A stretch of 64,000 bases of DNA from G963704535 sp963704535 (GTDB taxonomy: Bacteria; Chloroflexota; Chloroflexia; Chloroflexales; Roseiflexaceae): the NCBI GenBank assembly GCA_963704535.1, contig OY969916.1, positions 1,116,001-1,180,000 of the forward strand. The letters are read 5' to 3'. Below, in pieces: positions 1-8,555 of this stretch; position 1 is the stretch's first letter; every line of letters begins with the position of its first letter. The notes under the pieces were generated by a model, which worked only from the letters and a program-made list of their open reading frames with translations, was not told the DNA's origin and made no database searches. Position numbers and translations under genes: made by a program.

Positions 1-2
1 CC

Positions 3-1334
3 CGCAGCGGTAATCAAGTCTGGCCTTGGATCGACGGGGAGCCTGCCTTCCGTCGAATCTGCGAGGCAATCGAGGCTGCACAGCAAAGCATTTGGGCGAC
101 GGTTACGTTCATGTGGCCATCGTTCCAGATGCCGGACGGTCGCGGCACCGCATTGGACGTGCTCGAACGCGTCGCCCGACGCGGTATCGATGTACGTGTC
201 ATCTTCTGGCGGCCCGATGACGAGACGGCAAGCCTCAGACAAAATGCCTTTTGGGGCTCGCCAGACCATTTCGACGCGCTTTCGCAACGCTATCCTCAGG
301 TCAAAATCCGTTGGGATAGGGCACATCCCGGATACTGTCAGCATCAGAAAATGTGGCTCATCGATGCCAATCGAGATACGGCGACATCCTTTGTCGGCGG
401 CATCAATCTCAATCCACACTCGCTGGTCATGCCCGGTCACAGCGGCGAAGGACACAACCATGATGTATATGTCGAGCTTGCAGGTCCTGCCGTTGCCGAC
501 ATGCACCACAACTTTGTCCAGCGCTGGAACGAAGCAAGTGAGCGAACATCTGGCGATGGGCAGTGGGGCAATCGAAGCGATGAGGATCTGGCGTTCCCGG
601 ATTATACACCGCCCGAGCGTGGCGCCGCGTATGTACAGATTCAGCGCACCACCCATCCGGGGCGCTACATCAACGGTCACCCGCCAACGGGTGGGTCTAC
701 GTTTGATGTCGCGCGGGGCGAGAAGACCAATCTCGACCAGTATTGCGCGGCTATCAGATGGGCCCGCCGCACCATCTACATGGAAAACCAGTATATAGAG
801 GTTCCTGAAATCGTGGCTGCCCTCGATAACGCTCTCACGCGTGGGGTAGAGGTCATGCTCTTGTTACCGGCTGTGCCGGCTATCTCTTCGTCGGCCCCGG
901 TGACACAAGAAAGGATTGCCTTCCTTAAATCCCGGGCACGCCTCGCCTCCTATGATAAGTTCACCCTTTGCGGGATTGCCGGCCTTGGCGTCGATGGCCG
1001 CCGGAAACCAGTCTATGTGCATTCCAAGCTGATGATCATCGACGATGAATGGGCAACCGTCGGCTCGTGCAACCTGCATCACTACTCATTGTTCGGAAAC
1101 GGCGAACTTAATGCGGCCTTTTGGGACCCAGAGACCGTCTGGGCAATCCGTGTCGAGCTGTTCCAGGAGCACCTTGCCACAGACACCTCAGAGATGGACG
1201 ATACAGGTGCGCTTCGCTTATTTCGCCAGATCGCGCACGAAAACCGGCAGCGACATGAACACAGCGATCCAAACTGGCAGGGCCTTGCCTTTAGCCTGCA
1301 TGCAGCAACCTACGGCCAAGAACCTCAGTTCTGA
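3..1334 (+). CDS. Phospholipase D-family protein (5' end outside window)
   Basis: The reading frame is open to the window edge, so the N-terminus is missing. Two PLD catalytic motifs are visible: HQKMWLID near nt 340-363 and HSKLMIIDD near nt 1020-1046, the latter followed by G-S-x-N (GSCNLHHYS). Two HxK(x4)D motifs in one chain are the hallmark of the PLD/cardiolipin synthase superfamily, which hydrolyses or transfers phosphatidyl groups through a phospho-histidine intermediate. No membrane segments are seen in the visible part, so a soluble PLD-like hydrolase is as likely as a cardiolipin synthase. An attC-like site lies 102 bp downstream, which suggests the gene may be an integron cassette. 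Confidence 0.85.
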   Translation, partial: RSGNQVWPWIDGEPAFRRICEAIEAAQQSIWATVTFMWPSFQMPDGRGTALDVLERVARRGIDVRVIFWRPDDETASLRQNAFWGSPDHFDALSQRYPQVKIRWDRAHPGYCQHQKMWLIDANRDTATSFVGGINLNPHSLVMPGHSGEGHNHDVYVELAGPAVADMHHNFVQRWNEASERTSGDGQWGNRSDEDLAFPDYTPPERGAAYVQIQRTTHPGRYINGHPPTGGSTFDVARGEKTNLDQYCAAIRWARRTIYMENQYIEVPEIVAALDNALTRGVEVMLLLPAVPAISSSAPVTQERIAFLKSRARLASYDKFTLCGIAGLGVDGRRKPVYVHSKLMIIDDEWATVGSCNLHHYSLFGNGELNAAFWDPETVWAIRVELFQEHLATDTSEMDDTGALRLFRQIAHENRQRHEHSDPNWQGLAFSLHAATYGQEPQF

Positions 1335-1436
1335 GACGCAACTGCGTCCGAAGCTTGAGAGGGGAACGGCCAAATGCGCCGTACGGGCGCGAGGCCGGGT
1401 CGCAACGATGGATTTGGCTGGCTTGAGCCTGCCGCC

Positions 1437-1532
1437 GTCTAACAACAGGTTCCAGCCGACCGCTGCGCGAGATCGTTGCTTTTAGTAGGCGTCTCGTGCA
1501 GCGCGCTTGCGGCTGAACCCAAGCCGTTAGCC
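1437..1532 (+). other. attC-like integron recombination site
   Basis: A 96-bp imperfect palindrome starts with GTCTAAC (fits the R'' box RYYYAAC) and ends with GTTAGCC (close to the R' box GTTRRRY). Inside, GGTTCCAGCCG pairs with CGGCTGAACC, leaving one unpaired C like the extrahelical base of L''. The variable stem CGCTGCGCGAGA pairs with TCTCGTGCAGCG except for one position. The next gene has its RBS about 45 bp after the presumed G/TT crossover point, as in cassettes. No integrase gene is in the window. Box layout, pairing and unpaired base are seen; function is inferred. Confidence 0.65.
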
Positions 1533-1583
1533 CGCCTTACCGCACCACCCGGCCCTCAAAACACACATTGGCAGGAGAACGTC

Positions 1584-2420
1584 ATGCACTCAACCGATAA
1601 GCCGATGTCCCTGGTCATGAGAGTGACCTTCTGGTTGGTCGCGCTCAACGCCTTGGCCGGGGCCGTGTCCCTGCTCTTCTTTCCCACGCGCACCGACGCT
1701 TTCTTCTTCTGGGAAATCAAACCAGCGCTCAATGCCGCGCTCTTCGGCGCGCTCTACCTCGGTGGCGCGGTCGTGGTCGCGTGGGTGGCCTATCAGGGCG
1801 CTTGGGAACCTGCCCGTTTCCTCATCCCGGTGCTCGTCACAGCGGGCTTCTTGATCTCCGTGATTACTCTGCTACATCTCGATCGCTTTGTCCCCGGCAT
1901 CAAGTTGACCTACTGGCTGGTGATTTACGTCGGCGCACCATTACTGGCCCTGGCGTTCTATGTCCAGCATGAGCGCGGAGGGGCCAATTGGGCGGTCAGC
2001 CAGCCGATTATGCCTGCCACGCGTATCATCGCTATGACGTTGGGGGGACTGTTAGTAGTGCTTGGGGTGATACTCTTGATTTGGCCCGAGGGCGCGATTG
2101 CCTACTGGCCGTGGCCGATGACACCGCTGATGTTGCGGGTTTTCGCAGCTTGGTTTAGCGCCTTTGGGGTCGGGCTCCTCTGGTTCCAGGTCGAACGGGA
2201 GTGGCCACGGCTTCAGCAGATTGCCAATTTGATGTTCGCTGCGGCGGGGTTGGATTTGCTGATGATCTTCATTCATCGTGGTGATCTGACCAGCACTGGG
2301 ATCAGCTTATGGATTTACTGTTTTCATCTGGCCCTGTTTGGTGCAGTCGGGTTACTGTTCCACTGGCTACAACGCGGGTCGGTACCCAAGCGGTCGGCAG
2401 AACAACCAAGGGCGAGCTAA
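1584..2420 (+). CDS. Multi-pass membrane protein of unknown function
   Basis: This 278-aa protein is almost entirely hydrophobic, with about seven or eight predicted membrane segments (for example LVALNALAGAVSLLFF and IIAMTLGGLLVVLGVILLI). The start is the ATG preceded by GGCAGGAGAAC; an in-frame upstream start at 1476 would fall inside the attC-like palindrome and is rejected. I do not recognise a family. It lies in the position of a cassette gene directly after the attC-like site, and it converges with the glycosyltransferase gene only 13 bp downstream. Confidence 0.75.
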   Translation: MHSTDKPMSLVMRVTFWLVALNALAGAVSLLFFPTRTDAFFFWEIKPALNAALFGALYLGGAVVVAWVAYQGAWEPARFLIPVLVTAGFLISVITLLHLDRFVPGIKLTYWLVIYVGAPLLALAFYVQHERGGANWAVSQPIMPATRIIAMTLGGLLVVLGVILLIWPEGAIAYWPWPMTPLMLRVFAAWFSAFGVGLLWFQVEREWPRLQQIANLMFAAAGLDLLMIFIHRGDLTSTGISLWIYCFHLALFGAVGLLFHWLQRGSVPKRSAEQPRAS

Positions 2421-2433
2421 CGCTCCTATCCAC

Positions 2434-3702
2434 TCAAGCTCCTCGCTCGATCGCCTCCTCGCGCTCCTCGCGCCGCGCCACGGCCGAGCCAGCCGTGGCG
2501 CGGCGCGGCGCCAGGGCTGCGTCGTAGATCGCGGCGATCTGCGGCCCAGCGCGGTCCGACGACAGCTCGCGCACCGCCCGCTCGCGCCCCAGCGCGCCCA
2601 GCCCCGCCGCCCACTCGCGCTGCTCCAGGGCCAGCCGCAACTTGGCTGCCAGGTCGGGTACGCTGCCGAACGCGGCGTAGACCCCGATCTCACCCAGGTA
2701 CTCGCGGCTCACCGGCGTGTCGAAGGTGACGACCGGCAGCCCCATGGCCATGTACTGCGGGATCTTGCCGCTGCCCTCGGTCTCGCTCATCTTGGGCGCC
2801 ACCGCCACATCGCCCAGCGCCAGGTAGGCGTGCGAGTCCTTATAGAGGATGCGGCCCGGCAGCGTGACGTGCTCGGCGATACCCAGCGACTCGGCCAGGC
2901 GCTGGTAGCTGTCCACGCCAGGGTAGCCCATGATCAGGAAGTGGAGGTCGGGCATGTCGGGCAGGAGCAGCCGGGCCGCCTCCATCAGCGCGTCGATGCC
3001 TTGGTAGGGCGCCAGCAGTCCCAGGTAGACCACGATGCGCCGGCCTTCGGGGATGCCCAACTCGGCCCGCAGCCGGCGCCGCTCGGCCTCCCAGCCGGCG
3101 CTGCCGTCGAACGGGTGGAAGCGCTCGGTGTTGATGCCGTCGACCACCGTGTACAGCCGATCGGCTGGGAAGCCGAAGTCGCGCAGCAGCACGTCGGCGG
3201 CGTTGTGGCTTGACACGACCAGGGCGTCGGCCTCCAAGTTGATCAGCCGCTCAAGCTGGCGCAGCGGCCGGTAGAAGCGGCTGTCGGTGCCGCGCAAGAA
3301 GTGGTGGTCGATCATCTCGGCGGTCAGGCTGCCCTGGAAATCGAAGATCAGCGGGATGCCCAGCAGCCGCTTGAGCGCGGCGCCGATCAGGGCGCCCTCG
3401 TGCAAGTGGGCGTGGATGAGCGTGGGGCGCAGGCGCAGCGCCGTCTCCAGCACCCGGTAGGAGAGCGCCACGTCGAGGTACAGCTTGTGGCGCGTCGAGC
3501 CGACCATCACGCGCTTGATCCAGGGCACGTCCCAGGAGCGGCGGATGTCAAGGCCCGGCATATCGTCGCCATTATGGTAGGTGGTGATCACCACCCGATG
3601 GCCCAGATTCTGCAACGCCTTGGCCTCCTGCCAGATACGGATGTGACAGCCGTAGTCGGCGAAGAAGCTGGTCGGCGCAATCATCAGGATGGTGTGGGGC
3701 AA
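2434..3702 (-). CDS. Glycosyltransferase family 4 (GT4, GT-B fold)
   Basis: About 422 aa. The N-terminal Rossmann half begins TILMIAPTSFFADYGCHIR, with the glycine-poor HIRIWQEA acceptor-side helix. The C-terminal half has RIVVYLGLLAPYQGID, the GYPG loop, and AVAPKMSETEGSGKIPQYMA, the nucleotide-sugar EX7E-type region. It probably transfers a sugar from a nucleotide donor to a lipid or polysaccharide; the substrate cannot be read. The start is probably TTG at 3702 (AAGAAAGGG about 8 nt upstream) or ATG at 3684. The longer open frame to 3768 translates a TACGATG tandem repeat and is not coding. Confidence 0.88.
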   Translation of the reverse strand: MPHTILMIAPTSFFADYGCHIRIWQEAKALQNLGHRVVITTYHNGDDMPGLDIRRSWDVPWIKRVMVGSTRHKLYLDVALSYRVLETALRLRPTLIHAHLHEGALIGAALKRLLGIPLIFDFQGSLTAEMIDHHFLRGTDSRFYRPLRQLERLINLEADALVVSSHNAADVLLRDFGFPADRLYTVVDGINTERFHPFDGSAGWEAERRRLRAELGIPEGRRIVVYLGLLAPYQGIDALMEAARLLLPDMPDLHFLIMGYPGVDSYQRLAESLGIAEHVTLPGRILYKDSHAYLALGDVAVAPKMSETEGSGKIPQYMAMGLPVVTFDTPVSREYLGEIGVYAAFGSVPDLAAKLRLALEQREWAAGLGALGRERAVRELSSDRAGPQIAAIYDAALAPRRATAGSAVARREEREEAIERGA

Positions 3703-3716
3703 GACGGGGCCCTTTC

Positions 3717-3780
3717 TTCGATGTACGATGTACGATGTATCGCCGCATGCACGTCGACAATCGTACATTCTTCATCGTAA
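3717..3780. repeat. Heptamer-unit inverted repeat (TACGATG type)
   Basis: Tandem TGTACGA units on one side and the complementary TCGTACA/CATCGTA units on the other flank a short spacer, so a hairpin can form just upstream of the glycosyltransferase start. Confidence 0.7.
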
Positions 3781-3840
3781 AACGTGAGTAGGACGGGGCG
3801 CATTGTACCGCAGGGTGGCGGGGAGCGCAAACCGACCACC

Positions 3841-3869
3841 CATCCTCCATCCTCTATCCTCTATCCTCA
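3841..3869. repeat. Heptamer tandem repeat (CATCCTC/TATCCTC), single arm
   Basis: Four consecutive 7-bp units CATCCTC, CATCCTC, TATCCTC, TATCCTC without an obvious complementary arm. It lies just downstream of the broken glcF gene. Confidence 0.7.
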
Positions 3870-3896
3870 GATTCACCCCTTCATCTTGTGATCTTG

Positions 3897-5231
3897 TCAA
3901 CCGCCGTACGCCTCGTCCAGCACCTCGACGATATGGCGCACGCGCGTGGCGCTGCCGCGGCGGCGCAGGCCGCCGGCGAGTTGGAGGTGGCAGCCGGGGT
4001 TGGCGGTGACGATCACGTCGGCGCCGGTGGCCTCGGCGTTGTCGAGCTTGCGCTGGCCCAGCCGCGCGGCCATCTCCGGCTCGGTGACGTTGTAGATCCC
4101 GGCCGAGCCGCAGCACAGCGACGACTCGCGCATTTCCCTGAGCGCCAGGCCGGGGATGGCGGCGCAGCAGCTTGCGCGGCTGGGCGGCGATGCGCTGGGC
4201 GTGGGCCAGGTGGCACGGCTCCTGGTAGGTCACGGTCAGCGTTGAGCGGCTTGAGGTCGGCGGTGTTCAGCTCGATCCCGGCCAGGAACTCGCTCACATC
4301 CTTGATCTTGGCCGCGAACGCCTGCGCCCGCGCGGCCCATGCCGGGTCCTCGTGCCAGCAGGTGGCCGTACTCCTTGAGCGTCGAGCCGCAGCCGGCCGC
4401 GTTGACGATGATCGCATCCACGCCCAGTGCCTCGAACGCGGCGATGTTGCGCCGGGCCAGCTCGCGCCCGCCGTCCATGTCGCCGCCGTGGACATGCAGC
4501 GCCCCGCAGCAGCCCTGGCCGGGCGGCAGGATCACCTCGCAGCCGTTCTTGTGCAGCACCCGGATTGTGGCCGCGTGAACCTCGGCGAAGGCAGTGGACA
4601 TGATGCAGCCGGCCACCAGCGCCACATGGTAGCGCGCCGTTCCTTCAGCCGGATAGATCTGCCCCTGCGGCACCACAAAATGATCACTGATCGGCGGCAG
4701 CAGCGCCTCGGGCTCGGCCATGCCGATCCGGCCCAGGATGCCGCTGCGGCGGGCCAGCGCTTGGGCGCCGCTGCGCTGGTACAGCCACATCAACCGCGAG
4801 AACAGGCGGAACAGGGCCAGGTGCCGGAACAATAGGTCGAACGTGCCGCCGCGCATCAGCCGGACCAGCCAGGGGTGCGGCGGCAGCCGCCCCTCGGCGC
4901 GGGCTTGCTCGATCTGCGTGCGCGAGGACTCCAGGATCTGGCCGTACTGCACGCCGCTGGGACAGACCGCCTCGCAAGCCCGGCAGTTGAGGCACAGGCT
5001 CATCTGCTCCTGGAAGACTTCGCTCTCCATCCCGATGCGCCCTTCGGCCACCGCCTTGATCAGGTAGATCCGGCCGCGCGGCGAGGCCATCTCCAGCCCG
5101 GTCTCGCGGTAGGTCGGGCAGGAGGACAGGCACAGGCCGCAGTGAACACACGAGTTGATCACATCGTCGCTGGGGATGTCGGGGCCGGCGAATGGGACAC
5201 CGGCGGCGGTGACCTGTGTTTCTGGGATCAT
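3897..5231 (-). pseudogene. glcF: Glycolate oxidase iron-sulfur subunit GlcF, frame-broken
   Basis: The N-terminal ~280 residues are intact: two 4Fe-4S ferredoxin motifs (CVHCGLCLSSCP and CLNCRACEAVCP), then a CCG domain with GQGCCGALHVHGGD. The family sequence then continues in three other frames: HEDPAWAARAQAFAAKIKD, next TYQEPCHLAHAQR, then ESSLCCGSAGIYNV to the stop at 3897. This implies single-base breaks near 4358, 4240 and 4165. The combined length (~440 aa) matches full GlcF, which passes electrons from glycolate or lactate oxidation. No glcD/glcE partner is nearby. Start ATG has AAGGA upstream. It is a recent pseudogene or a stretch with sequence errors. Confidence 0.8.
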
Positions 5232-5247
5232 AGGTATCCTTGGCTGT

Positions 5248-5613
5248 TCAATCGAATGAAATGGCGACCAGCCGGCGCATACTGAGGAAACTCGTCCGGT
5301 TGCGGATCGGCTGTCCCTGTCCCGTGATGGTTACGCGGGTCAGCCAGACCGACACGCCTGGCCGGCTGGTGAGCCGCGAGGAGCAGCGAGGCCCTGCCCG
5401 GCAGCTCGACGGGAGAACGCTCCAAATCGTCAGCGTCGTATTGAACCAGATCGGCACCTCCACCGCGAGCGGCCCTGGCGCGTCCCGCTCGATCAGCCCG
5501 ATCGAACCGGCACAGAGCAGCAGCGCCACAATCACGGCGCAAAGCGCGGTTGATCGCGTCGAGGTGTGCGCGGGATCGGTTCTATCTTTCTTTATGCTGT
5601 GATTTGTTGCCAC
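5248..5613 (-). CDS. Hypothetical protein with one N-terminal membrane segment
   Basis: A 121-aa frame begins with GTG and overlaps the 3' end of the PIN gene by 22 bp. It has a basic/polar N-terminus followed by a hydrophobic stretch (ALCAVIVALLLCAGSIGLI), consistent with a signal anchor, then a region rich in T, V, W and R. It ends 16 bp before the glcF start. No family is recognised. The RBS is weak and the C-terminus has the look of random translation, so it may not be real. Confidence 0.35.
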   Translation of the reverse strand: MATNHSIKKDRTDPAHTSTRSTALCAVIVALLLCAGSIGLIERDAPGPLAVEVPIWFNTTLTIWSVLPSSCRAGPRCSSRLTSRPGVSVWLTRVTITGQGQPIRNRTSFLSMRRLVAISFD

Positions 5614-6038
5614 TCTCGGGCATCCACGAACAAGGAGAGGTGTTTGACATTGGTTGTTGCGACAGCGACAATATCTCCGCGTGCGATCAAGCTGTGTGCT
5701 TGCGCTACAAGGATAACATCAGCATCAAGGGCGGCGTCACTTGCTGTTGCACGGCCCTGGTTACGTATTTGCGCCCAGAACTGTGCCGCCTGAAGCATAA
5801 CCGTGGTGGAAATAGGAACATAGAGTGAGAGAGATTTGATTCTATCAAGGCGAGTGATCCCTGCCACTGCATTTGCGCGAAGTAACTCACGGCGGATCTC
5901 ATAGTCGGCAATCTCTGGAACAGCAATAGTAACACCAATTTGCAACAATCGTTGGAGCCATCTTTTCGCCTCGTTATGCCTGCGAGGATGTGTAACCATT
6001 CCAAGAGGCCCAGCATCCAACATCACCACTCTAGCCAT
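5592..6038 (-). CDS. PIN-domain protein (VapC-like toxin)
   Basis: About 148 aa. It begins MARVVMLDAGPLGM, with the first PIN-domain Asp, has Glu in EIADYEIRREL, and a later acidic pair in SDAALDADVILVAQA, the usual Mg-binding set of PIN ribonucleases. The family typically cleaves RNA as the toxin of a type II module. The ATG at 6038 is preferred over a GTG at 6095 because the family starts just before the first beta strand. A likely antitoxin gene is upstream on the same strand, but with an unusually large gap of about 209 bp. Confidence 0.8.
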   Translation of the reverse strand: MARVVMLDAGPLGMVTHPRRHNEAKRWLQRLLQIGVTIAVPEIADYEIRRELLRANAVAGITRLDRIKSLSLYVPISTTVMLQAAQFWAQIRNQGRATASDAALDADVILVAQAHSLIARGDIVAVATTNVKHLSLFVDAREWQQITA

Positions 6039-6247
6039 CAAATAGACTCTATCTCGATTCAGATCCGGCAGCAGCGGGTGAAATAGCCTCAGCACGATGC
6101 AAAGAAACAGGTGTCACCCGAATGAGAAGCGACGTTTATCCGATAGCGATAAATTCTTTTACCTCCAGCCAGGAGGAGGCAGGGTAATCCGTCATTTGGC
6201 GATAGTTCGCCATTACTCGGTTTCACTTCAGCCTCAATTGATGCGAA

Positions 6248-6454
6248 TTAAATCGGGATAAAGTCTAATAGTCTCCGCATACCAAGGCGTTCGCGTTCCT
6301 CATCAACGCCAGATTTAATCTGCTCCCAAGTGACCTCCTGTTCGCCACTCTCATCAGCCGCCCACTCATCGAGCAACGCGATCAGTTGGTCTGCCCGATC
6401 ATGGTAGACGGCATCAGATGTTTCGTTGATAAGCGGGACGGTAGGTACTCTCAC
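6248..6454 (-). CDS. Probable antitoxin of the PIN module
   Basis: A 68-aa acidic protein starts with GTG. It contains ADQLIALLDEWAADESGEQ and WEQIKSGVDEERERLG, a pattern common in small antitoxins next to PIN toxins in filamentous bacteria, in which the C-terminal amphipathic helix wraps the toxin. No DNA-binding fold is obvious in the short N-terminus. It is transcribed toward the PIN gene. The assignment rests on composition and neighbourhood. Confidence 0.55.
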   Translation of the reverse strand: MRVPTVPLINETSDAVYHDRADQLIALLDEWAADESGEQEVTWEQIKSGVDEERERLGMRRLLDFIPI

Positions 6455-6498
6455 TTCTATTGCTGATTGTTCTGAAAGCTGATGGGCTACTAGTTTTA

Positions 6499-6678
6499 CT
6501 AAAGCAGTTTTACTGATTCCACGATCTTCAGAACGATAATGAGATGAGCTGGCTCTCCACTTTCTTTGATGTGCTCCACCGCTTCACGAAGGCTCGCAGC
6601 CGTGACACTCACCCCAGAGATGTTTTTTCGCGCCTGGACACGGGGGCGTTTTTTCTTCTCAGCATCTTTCTTTCTCAT
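6499..6678 (-). CDS. Small basic hypothetical protein upstream of antitoxin
   Basis: About 59 aa with a very basic start (MRKKDAEKKKRPRVQARK) followed by VSVTAASLREAVEHIKESGEPAHLIIVLK. It ends 44 bp before the antitoxin and lies just downstream of an extended -10 element on the same strand, so it could be the first gene of a three-gene PIN module. No family is recognised and the RBS is weak. Confidence 0.35.
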   Translation of the reverse strand: MRKKDAEKKKRPRVQARKNISGVSVTAASLREAVEHIKESGEPAHLIIVLKIVESVKLL

Positions 6679-6731
6679 CACGACGTCTTTCTTTCTCAAT
6701 TGGTTAAGAAGAATACTCTTTCAGCGCGAGT

Positions 6732-6740
6732 ACTATACCA
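6732..6740 (-). promoter_or_regulatory. Extended -10 promoter element for the PIN module
   Basis: Read on the minus strand the sequence is TGGTATAGT (TGn plus TATAGT). A start site would fall near 6725, about 45 bp before the small basic gene. No clear -35 is seen. Confidence 0.4.
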
Positions 6741-6859
6741 CCAAAGTTAGAAACTATCCACATACAGCGCTGGCAGAACAATTGAGCCCGGCTAAAACGT
6801 GCCACGGAGGGCGATTCACCCGAAATGCCAGCTCAACTTTTCTGCTCTTTGCGATACAG

Positions 6860-8131
6860 CTACTCGCCTGACGCCGGAGTGGCGGCGCGGGCCGGCGCGG
6901 GCACCCGCCAGTGCAGCATCGCCATGCCGACCAGCCCGACGACCAACAGGACCAGGAACAGCGCATTGTAGCCGGACGCTTCGGCCAGCGAGCCGGCCAG
7001 CAGCGGCCCAATCGCGGCGACCGGCGCCAGCGCGGTGTTGGCCACGCCGATGTAGGTCGGTCGCTCGGATGGCGTGCTGAAGCTGAAGACCAGCGTGAAG
7101 CCGGAGAGCTGGTAGCCGGACTGCGCCAGGCCGACCAGCGCGAAGATCGGCAGGAACCACGCCGCCGACGGCGCGACGGCCGCCAGCAGCAGCGCCAGCA
7201 TGCCCAGGCCGGTCGCCAGCTCCAGCACCTGCTTGTGGCCCCAGCGGTCGGCCAGCAGGCCGCCGCCCATGTGGCCGACGGCCTGCGCGGCCAGCAGCAC
7301 GCCGGTGAACAGGCCGACCTCGGCGTCGGCCACGTGGAAGCGCTCAAGGGCTGCGGCGGTCACAAAGCTGTGGCCGACCAGCCCCAGCGCGATAGCGCCG
7401 CGGCAGAACAGGTAGCGCCGGAACGTGTGGTCGCGCCGCAGCAGCGGCCCAATGCCGCGCAGAAAGGCGCCCAGCGGCTGGCGCGGAGCGGCTGGCTGCG
7501 GCGGCTCGACCGTCAGCCCCAGGAAGATGTAGGAGAGCACCATCGCACCGAAGCAGATCAGCGCGAGGATGCCGAAGCTCTGTGGGAACGGCTGGGAGGC
7601 CAGAATCCGGCTGGCGACCGCCGCGCCGGCGACCCCTAGCAGGCCGCCCAGCCCAAACTGGAGGCCGAAGAAGGTGCCCCAGCGCCGCTGCGGGATCAGC
7701 CGGGCGATGAAGTCCTGCCAGGCGGTGATCGTGAAACCGCCGCCAATGGCATGGGCCGCGTAGAGCGCAAAGAAGATCGCCAGCAGCACCGCAGGCGGGA
7801 GCGTGGGCCAGAACAACAGCACCAGCCCCAGCGCCAGGATCGGCAGCCGCTCGGTGCTGGTCGCCAGCATGATCAGCGGCTTGCGGCGCGGCAGGCTGGC
7901 GACCAGCGGCGCCATGAATAGGCCCGGCAGCAGCACGCCGGCCTGCGCCAGCGCCGGGATCAGCCCCTGCACCCAGCGCTCGTCGGAGAGCCGCGCGACG
8001 AACAGCGGCAGCACGGTCAGGCGCGACACCATGCTGATGCCGAAGATGAATGCACAGCCATCCAGCACGTTAAGCCAGAAGTTGCGCCGGGCGTGGCGCG
8101 CGATGGCGTGGGTAGCCTGATCAGTATCCAT
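6860..8131 (-). CDS. Major facilitator superfamily transporter
   Basis: A 423-aa protein with 12 predicted membrane segments in two halves separated by a proline-rich loop (VEPPQPAAPRQP). The cytoplasmic loop motif between segments 2 and 3 is degenerate (LVASLPRRKPL). The second half carries GLLADRWGHKQVLEL, a good match to the MFS GxxxDRxGRR loop. The substrate is unknown. It overlaps the upstream small gene by 11 bp on the same strand, so the two are probably cotranscribed. Confidence 0.88.
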   Translation of the reverse strand: MDTDQATHAIARHARRNFWLNVLDGCAFIFGISMVSRLTVLPLFVARLSDERWVQGLIPALAQAGVLLPGLFMAPLVASLPRRKPLIMLATSTERLPILALGLVLLFWPTLPPAVLLAIFFALYAAHAIGGGFTITAWQDFIARLIPQRRWGTFFGLQFGLGGLLGVAGAAVASRILASQPFPQSFGILALICFGAMVLSYIFLGLTVEPPQPAAPRQPLGAFLRGIGPLLRRDHTFRRYLFCRGAIALGLVGHSFVTAAALERFHVADAEVGLFTGVLLAAQAVGHMGGGLLADRWGHKQVLELATGLGMLALLLAAVAPSAAWFLPIFALVGLAQSGYQLSGFTLVFSFSTPSERPTYIGVANTALAPVAAIGPLLAGSLAEASGYNALFLVLLVVGLVGMAMLHWRVPAPARAATPASGE

Positions 8132-8462
8132 CGGTTGCCTGAATTCTATTTGCTAAGACAAGGTTTCGGAAGACACCATCTTTATCAGCATCCGGGAGAA
8201 GCTTCATATAGCTTCCGCTCCCACCTGTACCTGTGTAAACTAATAAGTAGAGTTGCTGGCATGGAAAATCTTCGAGGCCACTGCTCCCTATCCTGCCCTC
8301 GATCTCAACCAAACGATCCATATACCACTCTGGATGTTGTTCAAGATCAGCGAGACGAACCGTGGGGACCGACCCGGAAACGAACTGAATCCACCAGAAG
8401 GTAGTGCCGGCAAGCCCGATCAGGATAACGACGACGGCGGCAATGATGATCCGGCGCTGCAT
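8121..8462 (-). CDS. Membrane-anchored hypothetical protein
   Basis: A 113-aa protein begins MQRRIIIAAVVVILIGLAG, a single N-terminal anchor. It is followed by a small extracytoplasmic domain (VRLADLEQHPEWYMDRLVEI and GRIGSSGLEDF) that resembles a short beta-barrel/OB-like module in its alternation of strands; this is only an impression. Its 3' end overlaps the MFS start by 11 bp, which suggests coupled translation. Confidence 0.6.
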   Translation of the reverse strand: MQRRIIIAAVVVILIGLAGTTFWWIQFVSGSVPTVRLADLEQHPEWYMDRLVEIEGRIGSSGLEDFPCQQLYLLVYTGTGGSGSYMKLLPDADKDGVFRNLVLANRIQATDGY

Positions 8463-8510
8463 GGTTCCTCGCAAGGTTTCAGTGAGGCGGGCTCTTCGTG
8501 ATTGGGAGTA

Positions 8511-8546
8511 GGCCCGAAAACTCCCCCTTTTCAGACGGTCTCTGAG
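8511..8546. repeat. MITE/REP-like element, half copy
   Basis: The sequence AAAACTCCCCCTTTTCAGAC followed by GGTCTCTGAGG matches the right terminus of the dispersed palindromic element seen elsewhere in the window, here without the central palindrome. It lies about 10 bp past the stop of the glucoamylase gene. Confidence 0.7.
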
Positions 8547-8555
8547 GATGTGGTG

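Noticed and set aside
2421..2480. AGCTAAC after the membrane-protein gene as a second attC start
   Set aside because: Only a one-mismatch R''-like box is present, with no paired R' box or L-boxes before the convergent gene, so a second site is not supported.
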